Below are positions 23,526 through 35,912 of a DNA stretch of 64,000 bases, piece by piece. Source of the stretch: Sorex araneus (Eukaryota; Chordata; Mammalia; Eulipotyphla; Soricidae); NCBI RefSeq assembly GCF_027595985.1, contig NC_073306.1:155060472-155124471 (forward strand), given 5' to 3'. The notes beneath the pieces are model-generated. The model worked only from the letters and a program-made list of their open reading frames with translations, did not search any database and was not told the origin of the DNA. The position numbers were made by a program, and so were the translations under genes. The first letter of the stretch is position 1. Each line of letters begins with the position of its first letter.

Positions 23526-25609
23526 CCTATCTTGTATCCACAAGAACCCACTTATTAACTTAAGTGAATTCATTGACCTTTTAAAATATGTCTCCTACCC
23601 TCTAAAAGAAGGCTCTTCAAAACGTTTTTATTGTCATTTCTCTCCTTTGTCATCTATCTTTTCACTTACTCATGCTGTTCAGTAGATTCCAGGGTGGTTT
23701 CTTAAAATCCAATACTGCCATAACCATCTCTTGTCTCCAGAATTTCCCTATTAGTCACACTCAAATATCCAATTAAATATGCCCTATTAACTGGATTACC
23801 ATATAATTTGTCACCCACATTGAGACAATTTAGAGAATAAAAGTCAATAATTATGCCTCATAAATCAGGACTGTCTAGGCATTTAGAGATGTATGGCCAA
23901 CACTCATTAGGGAAGTTCAGTCTTTAGTTTTCTTTTTTAAGAATGAAAAAAGAAAACAAGACACACTTTTCCATGTTAACCTTTTAAATGAGCACTTACG
24001 TGTTTCCTAAGGCCTCCATGACCTTAACACTAGGGTGCAGAAAGATGTTATTAAATTTTCTGTGCCTGTGTACTCATTTTTTAGACCAAAGGCAAACCGC
24101 TACCCAATGTATTAAATGAAATTTTAATAAGGGACAGAAGATCCAAGAGTGATGACTTGAACAACTTTAATTTCCCCCCTAAAATACTAAGACAGTGCTA
24201 TTAACCTTATCACCCCAGGCTAGGCCTTAATAGATCCAATTATAATGCCTATGCTGATGACCCTGAAAATTTTCTGTTTCTTTAATTTGAGATGATTCTT
24301 ATTGGGTTTGTCCTTCTAATTGTACCAACTTCCTAGAGAGGATCATTTCACAGAAGTGGCTCCATTTTCCATGTGCTTCTATGCCGATGTAATTCATGTC
24401 TATGTAATTAAAATTTGTTTTTGTCCTTGCTAATCTTTCTGGTCTCAATTTAATTATTTTCTCGCAGATAGATCCAGAAATGGAGGGAGACATCAGCTTC
24501 CCCCCACAACCTGTACTATATGCTGTGTGACGTGTGTTTTCCGCATCATCTCCTATTCTGTAAACAACTTTCAAAGTCAGCATATCATTTCACAATTATT
24601 TGGTCCATAAAAAAATATAAAGAAGCAGAGAAGTCTTTCAGTATTTGCCGTATCATAGCATGTTAGCAGTCATTGACTCTATTCAACAAGGTCAGTTAAT
24701 GCAAGCAACCCACCCTCATTCACTCCTATCTGCTGGAGCAAAATACCTGACAAAATAATTTCTTGTTTTTAATAATATCATTGTTTTTAATATAAATCCT
24801 TCTATTTTTACTTATACTAAAATCTTTAATTTTTTTCTAAATACATATAAGATATTCAAGGTTCTCAAGTGCATACAAATCATATTTTTTTGTTGTCTTT
24901 AGGACAAGTCTTGGTTTCTTGTGTTTGGATTCTTGGAAGAAAAGGAGGAAAGACTCTGTTCATTCTTTTCTGGGGTTTAAAACTTATTGAAGACTTTGTT
25001 GCTCTTCCAAAAATCTTGAAGTACAGATATGCACTACCCAGCACTAAAATAGTAGTAAGTGTCTTGTGTTCTTCAGCGGAAATAACTTTGGTCCAAATGA
25101 AGAACCTGAGGGACTGACACTAGTTCATTTGTTTCCTTTCACTTTCCCATTTTGTATTTCAATTAATTTTCCCTCTGACAAAAATCAAATGTGGAAATAG
25201 AATGGTAAGGCCATTTATAACCAAAATTATCTGGGGAAAGAAAAAAAATGTACAGATGTAAAAGTAAAAGTTAAAAGTCAATACTTAATTCATATTTTAA
25301 AATACAAAATACTTCAACTGGAGCATGGAAATTTAATATATAGTCAGGAAATAAAAAAACCCTGTAGTAGGAATCTCAGAAATAAGGAACACCTACACTT
25401 ATACAAACATACATGCAATCATAAAATATAGGCTGAGTATAATTTTAGTTAGGGAGAATATTTTCAGCATAACTGCACTGTCACATACACTTAGTAAATA
25501 TGTCAAATTAATTATTTTACATATTTACTAAGTGCCTACTATGTGCCATGTATTAAGGTTCAATGGAATCAAAAATATATAGATTAATGTTTTGTTAGTT
25601 TTGTGTTTT
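23526..25609. other. Unique sequence with faint ancient repeat
   Basis: No gene recognised. At about 25525-25560 'tttactaagtgcctactatg' belongs to an unnamed old mammalian repeat also traced near 11.8 kb. Confidence 0.5.
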
Positions 25610-25765
25610 GAATTAACACCCATCTGTGCTCAGGATTTACTTCTGGATCTGCACCTGGGATTATTTTCAGTGATGTTTGGGGACCACCTGAGTTGGAGCG
25701 GACCAAACCTGGATTAGCTCCATGCAAGTCAAGTGTCCTACCCACTGGATTATCTCCATCCCCTA
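25610..25765 (-). mobile_element. SINE-A, diverged
   Basis: 'ctgtgctcaggatttacttc', 'gtttggggaccacctga', 'ccaaacctggattagctcc' and 'tgtcctacccactggatta' follow SINE-A order. Confidence 0.75.
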
Positions 25766-25897
25766 TAAACATTAATCTTGATCTCCAAAAAAATGACACA
25801 CTATTTTGTCACTTAGATAAGCCTTGGGTTTTAAATTCTTTTTGCTGTATTTTATTTTCAATTGTTTGTTAAATATACTTCTTTTACATTTAAAAAG

Positions 25898-26280
25898 GTC
25901 ATCATGATCATCATCATCCCATTGATTGTCAATTTTCTAGAGCCATCTCAGTAACGTCTCCATTACTCCTAGCCCTGAGATTTTAGAAGCCTCTCTTTAT
26001 TCATCCTTCCCAATGGTGTCACATTGGAGGCTCTTTCAGGGTCAGGGGAATGAGACCCATCATTGTTACTGTTTTGGGCATATGAATACGCCATGGGGAA
26101 TTTTTGAGGCTCTCCCATGCGGGCAGGAAATTCTTGGTAGCTTGCCAGGATCTCCAGAGGGAGAACTAGGCTATAAGATGTCACTTCCCAGAGTTTGGTT
26201 TTATAGTCTATGGATGCTGGCCATTGGTGGGATTACATGGCACGGGGGGCAGACCCTGGGTAATTGTTTGAAAATGGCCA
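25898..26280 (-). mobile_element. C-module element with hinge, D head lost
   Basis: Tail (ATC)-rich at 25898-25920, RTE-like tail ('cagtaacgtctccattact'), C segment, SINE-B-like segment, then the hinge 'ggatgctggccattggtgg' seen in the full composites. It stops shortly after 'cagaccctgggt'. It is a 5'-truncated composite. Confidence 0.85.
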
Positions 26281-26324
26281 ACTATATAAATGCAGTGTTA
26301 AGATCAGAAATATCAAGGAAAAAA

Positions 26325-26326
<2 letters not shown>

Positions 26327-26365
<39 letters not shown>

Positions 26366-26385
26366 TTTTCATCATCATCATCATC
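26327..26385 (+). repeat. (ATC)n microsatellite
   Basis: About 13 pure ATC units, a T-run interruption, then about 5 more. It sits exactly where a LINE-type 3' terminal simple repeat would be. Confidence 0.95.
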
Positions 26386-26640
26386 CCGTTTAGCATCAAT
26401 TTTCTCGAGAAGTCTCAGTAACGTCTCCATTCATCCTAGCCCTGAGATTTTAGAAGCTTCTCTTTACTCATCCTTCCCAATGGTGCCTCATTGGAGGCTC
26501 TTTCAGGGTCAGGGGAATGTTACTGGTTTGGGCATATGAATAAGCCATGGGAAGCTTGCCAGGCTCTACCATGCAGGCAGGAAACTCTTGGTAGCTTGCC
26601 AGGTTCTCTGAGAGGGAGAACGAGGCTATAAAATATATCA
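26327..26640 (-). mobile_element. C-module element, 5'-truncated, long (ATC)n tail
   Basis: Second C element, same orientation, about 47 bp beyond the first. The tail is a (ATC)n array at 26327-26364 interrupted by T5 and resumed to 26385. Truncation falls just after 'gagagggagaacgaggctat'. The histidine-run frame here is simply the translated tail. Confidence 0.87.
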
Positions 26641-27079
26641 GAAAAAAATCAGAAAAATCCTAAAGGAGAACTATTGTGGGGTGTTAATAGAAGGCCCATG
26701 TAATCAAAAAGTTATGATCAAATGGGAGGATGAAATAAGCTGAGATAAAGGAGGTGATAGATTCTAATAGTTCTGATGCATTTCTGATGCATTACTTTGT
26801 AGGAATGAAGAATGCATTTCCATGGTAAAATAAATTCATATCACATTAACATTCTTATATAACAATAGTGTGCACAGAATATAAGTAAAGACAGAATCAA
26901 ATAGTTACAACTATTTAAAGTCACTGGAGTATACCATAATGCTTTCAGACTGTGAAAAAATAACCAGATTTAGAAAGTAACACTGAGTATGCTTTTCATA
27001 TAATAGTTGTGGTCTGAAGGCAGGACGCATACAGAACATGGAATTAGCTAAAACTCCACTTAAAGAGTTGACATCATGT
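26641..27079. other. AT-rich sequence
   Basis: Nothing recognised. Confidence 0.6.
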
Positions 27080-27245
27080 GGAGTGAAAGATATCGTGCAG
27101 TGGATAAAGCACTTGTCTTACATGTGTCTGGCCCTGGTTTAATCCCAGCACTCCGTGTTGTCCCATGAGCACTGCCCTGAACATAGAGCCACTAGTAAGC
27201 CCTGAACACAATTGGAAATGGCCTCAAAGTCAAAAAATACAAACT
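27080..27245 (+). mobile_element. SINE-A, old
   Basis: 'gtgcagtggataaagcactt', 'ctggtttaatcccagcac' (box B region), 'tcccatgagcactgccctg' and an A-rich end with 'gtcaaaaaatac' follow SINE-A order. Confidence 0.8.
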
Positions 27246-28951
27246 AAAAATATATATGAAAATTGAAATTAACCTGACCTTTGAAATCTAAGTGTAAGGT
27301 AGAGACATGCAGGGAGTGTTATTGATCTATTTCTGATCAAATAAATAGTTGTTTATAGAAAAGTCTTTACTGGTTAATTTAATTGGAATTTAATATTAGA
27401 ATTTAATATTCTGATATGAGATTTTTAAATCCTATGGCTTATAGAAAAGTGCTAAAGATGCAAGGATTAAACCAAACCTTCTTAAAACTACATTTCAAGG
27501 AAAAACGAGCAATTTCGTTGTAAGCATATAATGCATTTTGAAAAGCTATTCCCTAATTCTTTAAAATGCATTCTATCTGTAATCTGTAGTTGTTTATTGC
27601 CCCTTGGGAACTTACATCAGAAATTAGAAGACATATAAAAATACATTTAGAACAAATAGACCAGAAATATTAAGACATTAAGGAGTTGACTTAAATTAAA
27701 TATTTATGCAGCACAGTATAAATTCAGTGTATGTCATGGAAATTTAAGTAGTTAATATGAAATTATGAACACAAGTCTTGCAGTTTTACCAATCTATGAA
27801 ATTGTATGATGCAAAACATAAGTTCTACAGTTAGCAACATTTATTAAATCTATACTATCTTGCAATGGATGTTGCTATAGATATTTGTGTTTTTTAGACA
27901 AGCTTTTTACATACTAAAAATATTCTGAGTGACAGATTACATTATTCCAAAATATAACAAGCACTTTTGAGGATAAATGAAAAAGAAATTAACAGATCCA
28001 TATGTTTTAAAAATAGTTCCGCTCTTTCATGAATCTCTAAGGAAGATATACATAATAACTGTCAATTACCAAAGTTAGGAAGAGAGTCTCATTGTGTTTT
28101 TAAAGTTCATGAAAATTGAGAATCTGCCATTTTGTGTTAATAATTGAGTGGATTGCCTTCCTCCACCCCCCGCAATATCAGTAGGGACTACCAAGTACCC
28201 CATAATTATTGTTGATGCTGAACCAAGGGTCTAATTGTTATGTCTACAGAAAGGATGTATGAGTGACATTACTCATTACATTACAAGGTCCTTTTTGTGC
28301 TCCTACAGAGGAATTTCCTTTTGATTTTAATCATTCTTACCTTTAGTTTGTCTGATTTTATTTGCTGAATATTTTCAATTCAGTAATGAAAATTCCCTGC
28401 TTGCAGTGGGTGCTGTAAGTTTAGCCCTAATGCTGTGACCTACTTAGAAAAGTTGAAATAAGGATGTAGGGGGCATTATTTGGTAACCTGAAAGATTAAT
28501 TTTCCTTATACACATGTCTTGTGTGATTTGGGGACAGCTGTGATAAAAATCAGAGGTTTAAACTAATAAACAGGAACATGCATAGAATTCTACCAAGGGT
28601 ACAGTCAAGTTCTAGCCAGAAGTACACAGATTTGGTTCAATTTTAAGCAAAAATGGATTATATCTACTTTATAATTTACAAAGCATTACCTTTAGAAACA
28701 TCCTGCTTCCCAGCCCAGTAAGTATTTTTTTATCTTTGTTTTATAGGATGCATCTGCCTCCATCTAATAACTCTAGTTTATGTCCTTTTTCTTTCTTATA
28801 TTCACCAAGTTTATAATATGTTCCTGTATTTTAGCTATTTTAATTTATTAAGTGAGATATGAGAAACATAAATAAATGTTGATTTTCACTTAATGTATTT
28901 AATGGTTGAGTATTTCCATATCTCTTCTATTCATATTATAAATATTTTTTC
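27246..28951. other. AT-rich unique sequence
   Basis: No gene or repeat recognised. Confidence 0.55.
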
Positions 28952-29455
28952 ATGCTAAGTGAAAAGAGTCAGAGAGGGACAGACATAGAATAACTTCACT
29001 CAAATATAGAATGTAATAACATAATATGAGACTAAAACCCATGGATGGCGAAGACAAGGGCGAGGAAAATTGCTCCGTTGTGGAAGCTTCTCTCATGATC
29101 TGGGGGAGAAAGCAGCTGGGATAGAGAAGGAATCACTAAGTCTATGATGGTTAGAGGGATCATTCGGGATGGGAGATGTGTGTTGAAAGTTAGATAAAAT
29201 ACAAAACCTGATGGCCTCTAAGTATCTGTATTGTAAACCATAATGCCCAAACATAGAGAGTAAGAAGGAAATTGTCTGCCACAGAGGCAGGTAGTGGGAT
29301 GGGGTGGGGGTTTCGGGAGGGATACTGGGGCCATTAGTGGTGGAAAATGTACAGTGAAGGAGGGATGGGAGTTCAATCATTGTATGACTAAACTCGATCA
29401 TGAAAGTTTTATAACTATCTCATGGTGATTCAATAATTTAAAAAAAAAAATTTAT
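28952..29455 (+). mobile_element. L1 3' end
   Basis: Starts in the last ORF2 codons ('catgctaagtgaaaagagtc', translating to MLSEKSQ-like sequence), continues through the 3' UTR ('ctgccacagaggcagg', 'gggagggatactgggg') and ends in A10 at about 29441-29450. It is about 0.5 kb and severely 5'-truncated. Confidence 0.88.
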
Positions 29456-29689
29456 AGATACTTCAAATCCTTTCCAACGTGGATTAGAAAATTTTGTAAG
29501 GTAATTTTTAAGTTCTTAAAAGTCACATTTTGTCAGTGCTATCTTCATTATTTTCACACGATCCAATGGATAAGACTATGTAATTGAAATATATCATAAT
29601 AATATAAACAAAATTAAAAAGTGAGTGTGACAATTAGTTAGTGCTTTACTTAACTGTGTTTTGGGCTGCCCAGAAAAGGATAGGTCAGG

Positions 29690-29998
29690 GAAAGGAATAA
29701 TATGTGAAGAGAAGTGGTTCCTGCGGAGGAGGGGGCAGTGGTGAAAGGAGGAGGGGCATGCAAGATAACCTATCAAGAATAGGAGAGTCAAACACAATGT
29801 CTAACCTAAGGGAAAGAAGGAAAAACATGTCTGCAATAGAGGCAGGTGGGGGTGGGGAAGAGAAACTGGGGACACTGGTGGAGGGAATTGGACACTGGTG
29901 AAGGGATTGGTGTTGGGAAATTGGTAGATCTGAAACTCAAACATGAATTATTTACTTTATAACTTTGTAATTTACAATGATTCCATTTAAAAAACGTA
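29690..29998 (+). mobile_element. L1 3' UTR, older copy
   Basis: 'gtctgcaatagaggcaggtg' and 'tggacactggtgaaggg' match the L1 3' UTR. The terminal A-rich tract is weak. It is separated from the previous L1 end by about 235 bp of unique sequence. Confidence 0.75.
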
Positions 29999-30916
29999 GA
30001 ATCCCATAACAGACTAGTATTAGATTCATATTCAATGTTTATTCATAGTGATTCAATAGCGGACTTCTTTGAAACTTGAGCCTGGGTCTCCATCCTTCAA
30101 GTCTACCCTATAGTTTCAGGACTTGCTGGCCTCTGTAATCAACTGGACAAATTATTTAATGTGCATAATTAATAGAAGCAACTACTTTTTATGTGCATAT
30201 TCTATTATTTCCCTATCTTGATTAATAAGTTTATATTTTCTAATTCATCCAGATACTCAGAGAACCATTAAATTTTGATAAAAATTTAAACTTTCATCTA
30301 CCAATCTGTCAAAACTCAGGGTCCCATGAATCCAGATAGAAATATTACATACCACTTTCAAGACTGGTCCTTAGAAATTTAAACTAATTCCTAAACTCTT
30401 TCTTCTGACTTATTAGACATATGCAATGTAAAAGATAATGCCAATGACCCAATGGATGATCAAAGCTAAAAGGTTTGAATGGTCTTTGAATAATGTATGG
30501 ACCTGGGTTTGAGAAAACATAAAATTTTGTTCAATTAAATTACTGAGTGTTTTCTTTTTCAATTATACCTTATAAGCCTATCTGACTAAATAGACCAATA
30601 TTAGCAGGGTTCTCATGAGAATTATTTTGAATGAACTCACTAAAGAACCTGTCTCATAAGAGAAAGTCAAGAATAAAGTGTTATTATTTCTTCTCTCCAT
30701 TCATTTTTACACTTGTTCTTACTTTTTAAAAACAGTCCAATTTTAATAGATTGCATATTATCTTCACTAGCCCTTTATGCCTTTCTTTTCACTGTAGTTT
30801 TTAAAAACTGGTTTTAAAAAATTGTATATTGCTTTTTTTATTGGGTTATAAATATTATTCATTTGCTGTGTCAGTCTGCAGGACTTGCTCCATTGATTAA
30901 TTCCCCTAGCTTCATA
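29999..30916. other. AT-rich unique sequence
   Basis: Nothing recognised. 30835-30910 may be a very old L1 3' trace, not called. Confidence 0.5.
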
Positions 30917-31072
30917 GTTTTTTTATTGTTGCTTTTTGGGTCACACCTAGCGATGCTCAGGAATTACTCCTGACAGTGCTCGGGAGACCATATGGGATGC
31001 TAGGGATCAAACCCCCGGGTCGACCGCCATCAAGGCAAATGCCCTATCCGGTGTATTATCGCTCCTGCACCT
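30917..31072 (-). mobile_element. SINE-A
   Basis: 'gctttttgggtcacacctag', 'aattactcctgacagtgctc' and 'ggatcaaacccccgggtcg' are well preserved through the head. Confidence 0.92.
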
Positions 31073-31387
31073 CCCACAGTTTCATTTGAAACTTTTTCTA
31101 CCGGTTCTCTTCCTGATCATCTGCACATAAGGAACATCAGCTTATCTCTGTTATGTCATCATGACATTAATGTATAATGATTTCTTCTTAACTTCACAGG
31201 CAAAATAAAACTATTTAAAAATAAAGATTTTCTGACTCCAAAGGATATTTTCTGCTTGTCTTGAAGGTTTTACAATTGGTTTGACTCTCCTTCATTCTAC
31301 TTTAATTGGCTATTCCTCAGCATAAAAACAGTCGTACCTAAACATCCATGTTAGACTAGAATTATTCTTATTAGCTTTGATCTTTCT

Positions 31388-32310
31388 TTTTTTTTTAATA
31401 ATTTATTTATTTTTAATTAGAGAATCACCGTGAGGGTACAGTTACAGATTTATACACTTTTGTGGCTTATACTTCCCTCATACAAAGTTCGGAAACCCAT
31501 TCTTTCACCAGTGCCCATTCTCCACCACCCGTAAACCCAGTGTCCCTCCCACCCTCCCCAATCCCATCTCCCCCCCAACCCACCCTGCCACTGTGGCAGG
31601 GCATTCCCTTCTGTTCTCTCTCTCTAATTAGCTGTTGTGGTTTGCAATAAAGGTGTTGAGTGGCCGCTGTGCTCAGTCTCTAGCCCTCATTCAGCCCGCA
31701 ACTCCCTTCCCCCACATGGCCTTCGACTACAATGTAGTTGGTGATCGCTTCTCTGAGTTGCCCTTTCCCCGGAACGTGAGGCCAGCCTCGAAGCCATGGG
31801 GTCAACCTCCTGGTACTTATTTCTACAGTTCTTGGGTATTAGTCTCCCACTCTGATATTCTATATACCATAGATGAGTGCAGTCTTTCTATGTCTGTCTC
31901 TCTCTTTCTGACTCATTTCACTCAGCATGAAACTTTTCATGCCCATCCACTTAACTACAAAATTCTTGACTTCCTTTTTTCTAACAGCTGCATAGTATTC
32001 CATTGTATAGATGTACCAAAGTTTCCTCAACCAGTCATCCGTTTTGGGGCATTCGGGTTTTTTCCAGATTCTGGCTATTGTAAACAGTGCTGCGATGAAC
32101 ATACATGTGCAGATGTTGTTTTGATTGTACTTTTTTGCCTCTCTGGGATATATTCCCAGCAGTGGTATTGCTGGGTCAAATGGGAATTCAATATCTAATT
32201 TTTTGAGAATCGTCCAAATTGTTTTCCAGAAGGGCTGAACCAGTCGGCATTCCCACCAGCAGTGAAGAAGGGTCCCTTTCTCCCCACATCCTCTCCAACA
32301 GCGGTTGCTT
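31388..32310 (-). mobile_element. L1 3' end with 17 bp TSD
   Basis: A 923 bp insertion flanked by perfect 'ttagctttgatctttct' at 31371-31387 and 32311-32327. It starts (minus sense) at 'aaaagcaaccgctgttggag' in ORF2. The 5' junction shares an 'aagc'-like microhomology with the target. It ends in poly(A) (T-run at 31388-31396). Confidence 0.96.
31860..32310 (-). pseudogene. L1 ORF2 C-terminal remnant, open frame of about 150 codons
   Basis: One uninterrupted frame: [20 protein letters not shown], then [40 protein letters not shown] and IYTMEYYAAVRKKEV, to the natural ORF2 stop. It is the least damaged ORF2 tail in the window, and its cysteine knuckle is intact. The upstream ATG of the open frame lies in host flank, so there is no genuine start. 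Confidence 0.9.
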
Positions 32311-32485
32311 TTAGCTTTGATCTTTCTGACAGTAATACTGTGGCCCATCACCTTGAACATCTCTGGGAATTTATCATATTAAGGATCATCCCTGCTTATA
32401 GCAAAGGTTCTGATTTGTATGTCTCCCATTGTGCCTGTCTCCTGAAATCCATATGAGTATTCTAATGATGTTCTAAACATGACCT

Positions 32486-32738
32486 GTAGCACTATAGCAC
32501 TGTCATCACTTCCTGTTGTTCATCTATTTGCTGGAGTGGGCACCAGTAATGTCTCCATTGTGAAACACATTGTTACTATTTTTTGGCATATCGAATACAC
32601 CACAGGTAGCTTACCAGGCTCTGCCTTGTGGGCAGGATATTCTCAGTAGCTTGCCGGGCTCTTCCAGAAGAACAGAGGAATCAAACCCTGGTCGGCCACA
32701 TGCAAGGCATATGCCTACCCACTGTGCTATTGTTCCAG
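32486..32738 (-). mobile_element. SINE-B with imperfect TSD
   Basis: Full SINE-B. Flanks 'tctaaacatgacct' (32472-32485) and 'tctagacataacct' (32739-32752) agree at 12 of 14 positions. The tail carries 'tagcactatagcactgtca'. Confidence 0.9.
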
Positions 32739-32784
32739 TCTAGACATAACCTAGTGATAATCTATTGGGGAAATTTTATCAGGT

Positions 32785-32935
32785 CTCACCTAGAAGTGGT
32801 CAGGGATTATTTCTGCCTCTGTGCTCGAAGTCAGTCCTGACGGTGATGGGGAATTGCATGCGGTGCCAGGGTTTGACCCAATGATTGGCTGCATATAAGC
32901 AAGTGCCCTAAACTGATACCATCTCTCCAGTCCTG
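32785..32935 (-). mobile_element. SINE-A, diverged
   Basis: 'ggtctcacctagaagtggtc', 'ctgtgctcgaagtcagtcct', 'ccagggtttgacccaatg' and 'ctgataccatctctccagtc'. Confidence 0.8.
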
Positions 32936-33115
32936 AACATCTATTTTAACATCCACACCTATGCTAATTTTCCCTCTTAAAGCATTCTGAACATATACAA
33001 GTCCCAAATCATTATTACCACCTTTACGATCTCTTTTTCTTAAATCTTCTAAATAGCATGATTTCACACGCACACACACAAACAAAATCAAATTTGGAAA
33101 TATAAACCAACATTT

Positions 33116-33210
33116 TACTGTATCAGTGTCATCCTGTTGCTCATCAATTTGCTTGAGCAGGCACCAGTAACGTTTCCATTGTGCAACTTGTTGTTACTGT
33201 TTTTTTTTCC
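33116..33210 (-). mobile_element. SINE-B, 5'-truncated
   Basis: Only the 3' part: 'tcagtgtcatcctgttgctc' through 'cagtaacgtttccattgtgc' to 'gttgttactgttttt'. Loss of the 5' half fits incomplete reverse transcription. Confidence 0.88.
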
Positions 33211-33228
33211 TCATAATTGTCTGTTCTG

Positions 33229-34056
33229 ATTGCTTTTTTAAAAAAAAAAATATTTATTTTTTAATTAGTGAATCACCATGAGGGTACAGTTACAGATTTA
33301 CACATTTTCGTGCTCGTGTTTCCCTCATACAATGTTCGAGAACTCATCCCTCCACCAGTGCCCCTTCTCCAAGACCAATAAACCCATAATCCCTCCCACC
33401 CCCCAAACCCATCTCCCCCCACCCCACCCTGCCTCTGTGGCAGGGTATTCCCTTTTGTTCTCTGTCTCCAATTGGGTGTTGTGGTTTGCAATAAGAGTAT
33501 TAAGTGGCCATTGTGTTCAGTCTCTAGTCTACTTTCAGCACTTATCTCCCTTCCAGCGCGTGGTCTCCAACCACATTTTCCTTGGTGTTTCCTTCTCTAT
33601 CTGAACTGCCTCTTCCCCCAGCATGTGAGGCCAGCTTCCAAGATATGGAGTCAACCCCCTGGTATTATATACTACTATCTTGGGTGTTAGTCTCCTACGC
33701 TGTTATTTTATATTCCACAGATAAGAGCAATCTTTCTATGTCTGCCCATCTCTTTCTGGCTCATTTCAAGTAGCATGATACTTTCCATGTTAATCCACTT
33801 ATATGCAAAGTTAATGACTTCATCTTTTCTAACAGCTACATAGTATTCCATTATATAGATGTACCAAAGTTTCTTTAACCAGTCATCTGTTCTAGCGCAC
33901 TCGGATTTTTTCCAGATTCTGGCTATTGTAAGCAGTTCTTCGATAAACATATAAATGCAGAGTCATTTTGACTATACTTTTTTGCTTCTCCGGGATATAT
34001 TCCCAGTAGTGTTATTGCTGGGTCAAATGGAAGCTCAATTTCTATTTTTTTGAGAA
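33229..34056 (-). mobile_element. L1 3' end
   Basis: T/A-rich start (poly(A) complement), 3' UTR, ORF2 end (SECARTDDWLKKLWYIYIMEY frame at 33708-33950). It begins (minus sense) at 'cttctcaaaaaaatagaaat'. No TSD found. It matches the 7-10 kb L1 lineage. Confidence 0.92.
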
Positions 34057-35393
34057 GAACCCAACTCAATACATTGTACCTTTGAGCAACTTCACTTTTG
34101 TCTTCTCTGAGGACGTTATGCTATCTTTTGCTTCCAGATCTATGTTCACCTTTTACTATGATTTATCATCCTCTGTCTGCTTTGCAAGAAACAGGTACAT
34201 GACCATCCTAGTTAGGGACCACATCCTAGGAAAACTTTCTGTCATCAACTCCAAGGTACTTATACCTCATATTTAGCATTTTACTCCTAGAGTAATTTTT
34301 AATCAATTTCTATGATCATTTTCTACTTATTTATACTATATTCTTTAGGCTACAAGTTAATTAAAGGCAGAAATTATTTCTACCATATTCACCCATCTAC
34401 CTGTGTGCCCAGTATGATATCCGAGTACAGAGCATAGAGTATATCCAACTGTTACTCATGAAGAAAACGAACTTTCAGATTAATTGAGATTACTTTATCT
34501 TTTACTATGCAAACCATTAATGACACAACTATTGTAATTATATTGTATAGATCCAGGTGCTTTTTAAGAAGGCACAGCTGTCATGACTAATGCTCCCTAT
34601 TAAATTTATCCAAGATGCCCCATTCTCTTGCAAATTAAAAGCACATTTTCTGGTTGAGCACACGTGGTCTTCTACAACAAGTGTTCAGAATTGACTTACT
34701 CACAATATTCTCTATGTAGCATGTGTTCCAAACAAAATGCACTCCAGTCAGCTCCTTAAAAAAAAACAAAAACCAAAAAAAAGCTTTCATTCCTTTGCTA
34801 CTGCAGGCATTTATTAATGTTCATTCTTCTTCCATAAACACCTCTCCAATTCACCTCTGTCTACAATATGCCCATTGTTGAGGACTGATCTCTGAGGAAA
34901 CTACCTGCTAGAATATTTCCTAATTGACATAGGGAAGTAATAAATGGAACTCTTCTGAACTATACTATTGAAGAACATTTTCCCTGGCCTGGGTCAGCTG
35001 ATGAAAGTCACTATTTGAAACAGCTGAAACAGCAAGACTGAGACACCATTTCTAGCTCTTCTGCCTTCATTGATATGCATTGATGGGCTCTTATGCTGGT
35101 CTTGTGTAGAAATAAAATCATAATATTAGCAACAGGCACTGTTTCCAAGATGATTGCGATTCCAAGTGAAAACATTTGTACAGAGGGAAAGGTTCTCAAA
35201 TAAAAGTCAGTTTTTTTTAAATTGGAGCCATATTGAGCTGGAGAACATTTAAGTATAATACTTTTATATAAACTTACTTCATGATATATTAATGTTTATG
35301 AATATAGTAGGATTTATCATAAGATTAGATGGCCTTTTTCCTGAATCTCCTAAATACCATCAATATTATTAAATAATTTCTCTATTAAAAGGG
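34057..35393. other. Unique sequence with L2-like trace
   Basis: 34360-34470 ('aattaaaggcagaaattatt', 'gtgtgcccagtatgatatcc') resembles the L2/CR1-type LINE 3' end on the plus strand, low certainty. Nothing else seen. Confidence 0.4.
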
Positions 35394-35611
35394 ATGGGCT
35401 GGAGCAATGGCACAGCGGGTAGGGCATTTGCCTTGCACGCGGCCAACCCGGGTTCAATTCCTCCATCCCTCTCAGAGAGCCCAGCAAGCTACCTGTTGCG
35501 TATTCGATATGCCAATAACAGTAACAACAAGTCTCACAGTGGAGACGTTACTGGTGCCCATTCAAGTAAACTGATGAGCAATGGGATGACAGTGACAGTG
35601 ACGTTGACAGG
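35394..35611 (+). mobile_element. SINE-B with one body unit deleted
   Basis: Head complete and close to consensus ('gcggccaacccgggttcaat'). The body goes directly from 'agagagcccagcaagctacc' to 'tgttgcgtattcgatatgcc', so the segment between the two related body units is missing. RTE-like tail intact, ending in 'gacagtgacagtgacg'. Confidence 0.93.
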
Positions 35612-35674
35612 GATATGAAAAAAAGATATAAAGTGAAAGAGCTGACTGGGTCTTCAAAACTTAAACAAAATATT

Positions 35675-35912
35675 AGACTGGAATGATAGCACAGGGGGTA
35701 GGGCATTTGCCTTGCATGCATCCGACTCGGGTTTGATTCCTCTATCCCTCTCGGAGAGCTCGAGAGTATCCCACCTCCATGGTAGAGTCTGGCAAGCTAC
35801 CCGTGGTGTATTTGGCATACCAAAAAGAGTCAACAAGTCTCACAATGGAGACGTTACTGGTGCCCACTCAAGCAAATCGATGAGCAACAGGATGACAGTG
35901 GTACAGTGATAT
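35675..35912 (+). mobile_element. SINE-B
   Basis: Same orientation as the previous copy and about 64 bp away. First body unit shortened ('ggagagctcgagagtatccc'), second intact. Tail ends 'gacagtggtacagtgatatg'. Confidence 0.92.

Noticed and set aside
26264..26539. Frame with a run of histidines
   Set aside because: It is the translated (ATC)n tail of a C element, not a metal-binding protein.
35394..35912. CRISPR-like repeated units
   Set aside because: The repeats are two whole SINE-B copies; length, divergence and tRNA heads rule out an array.
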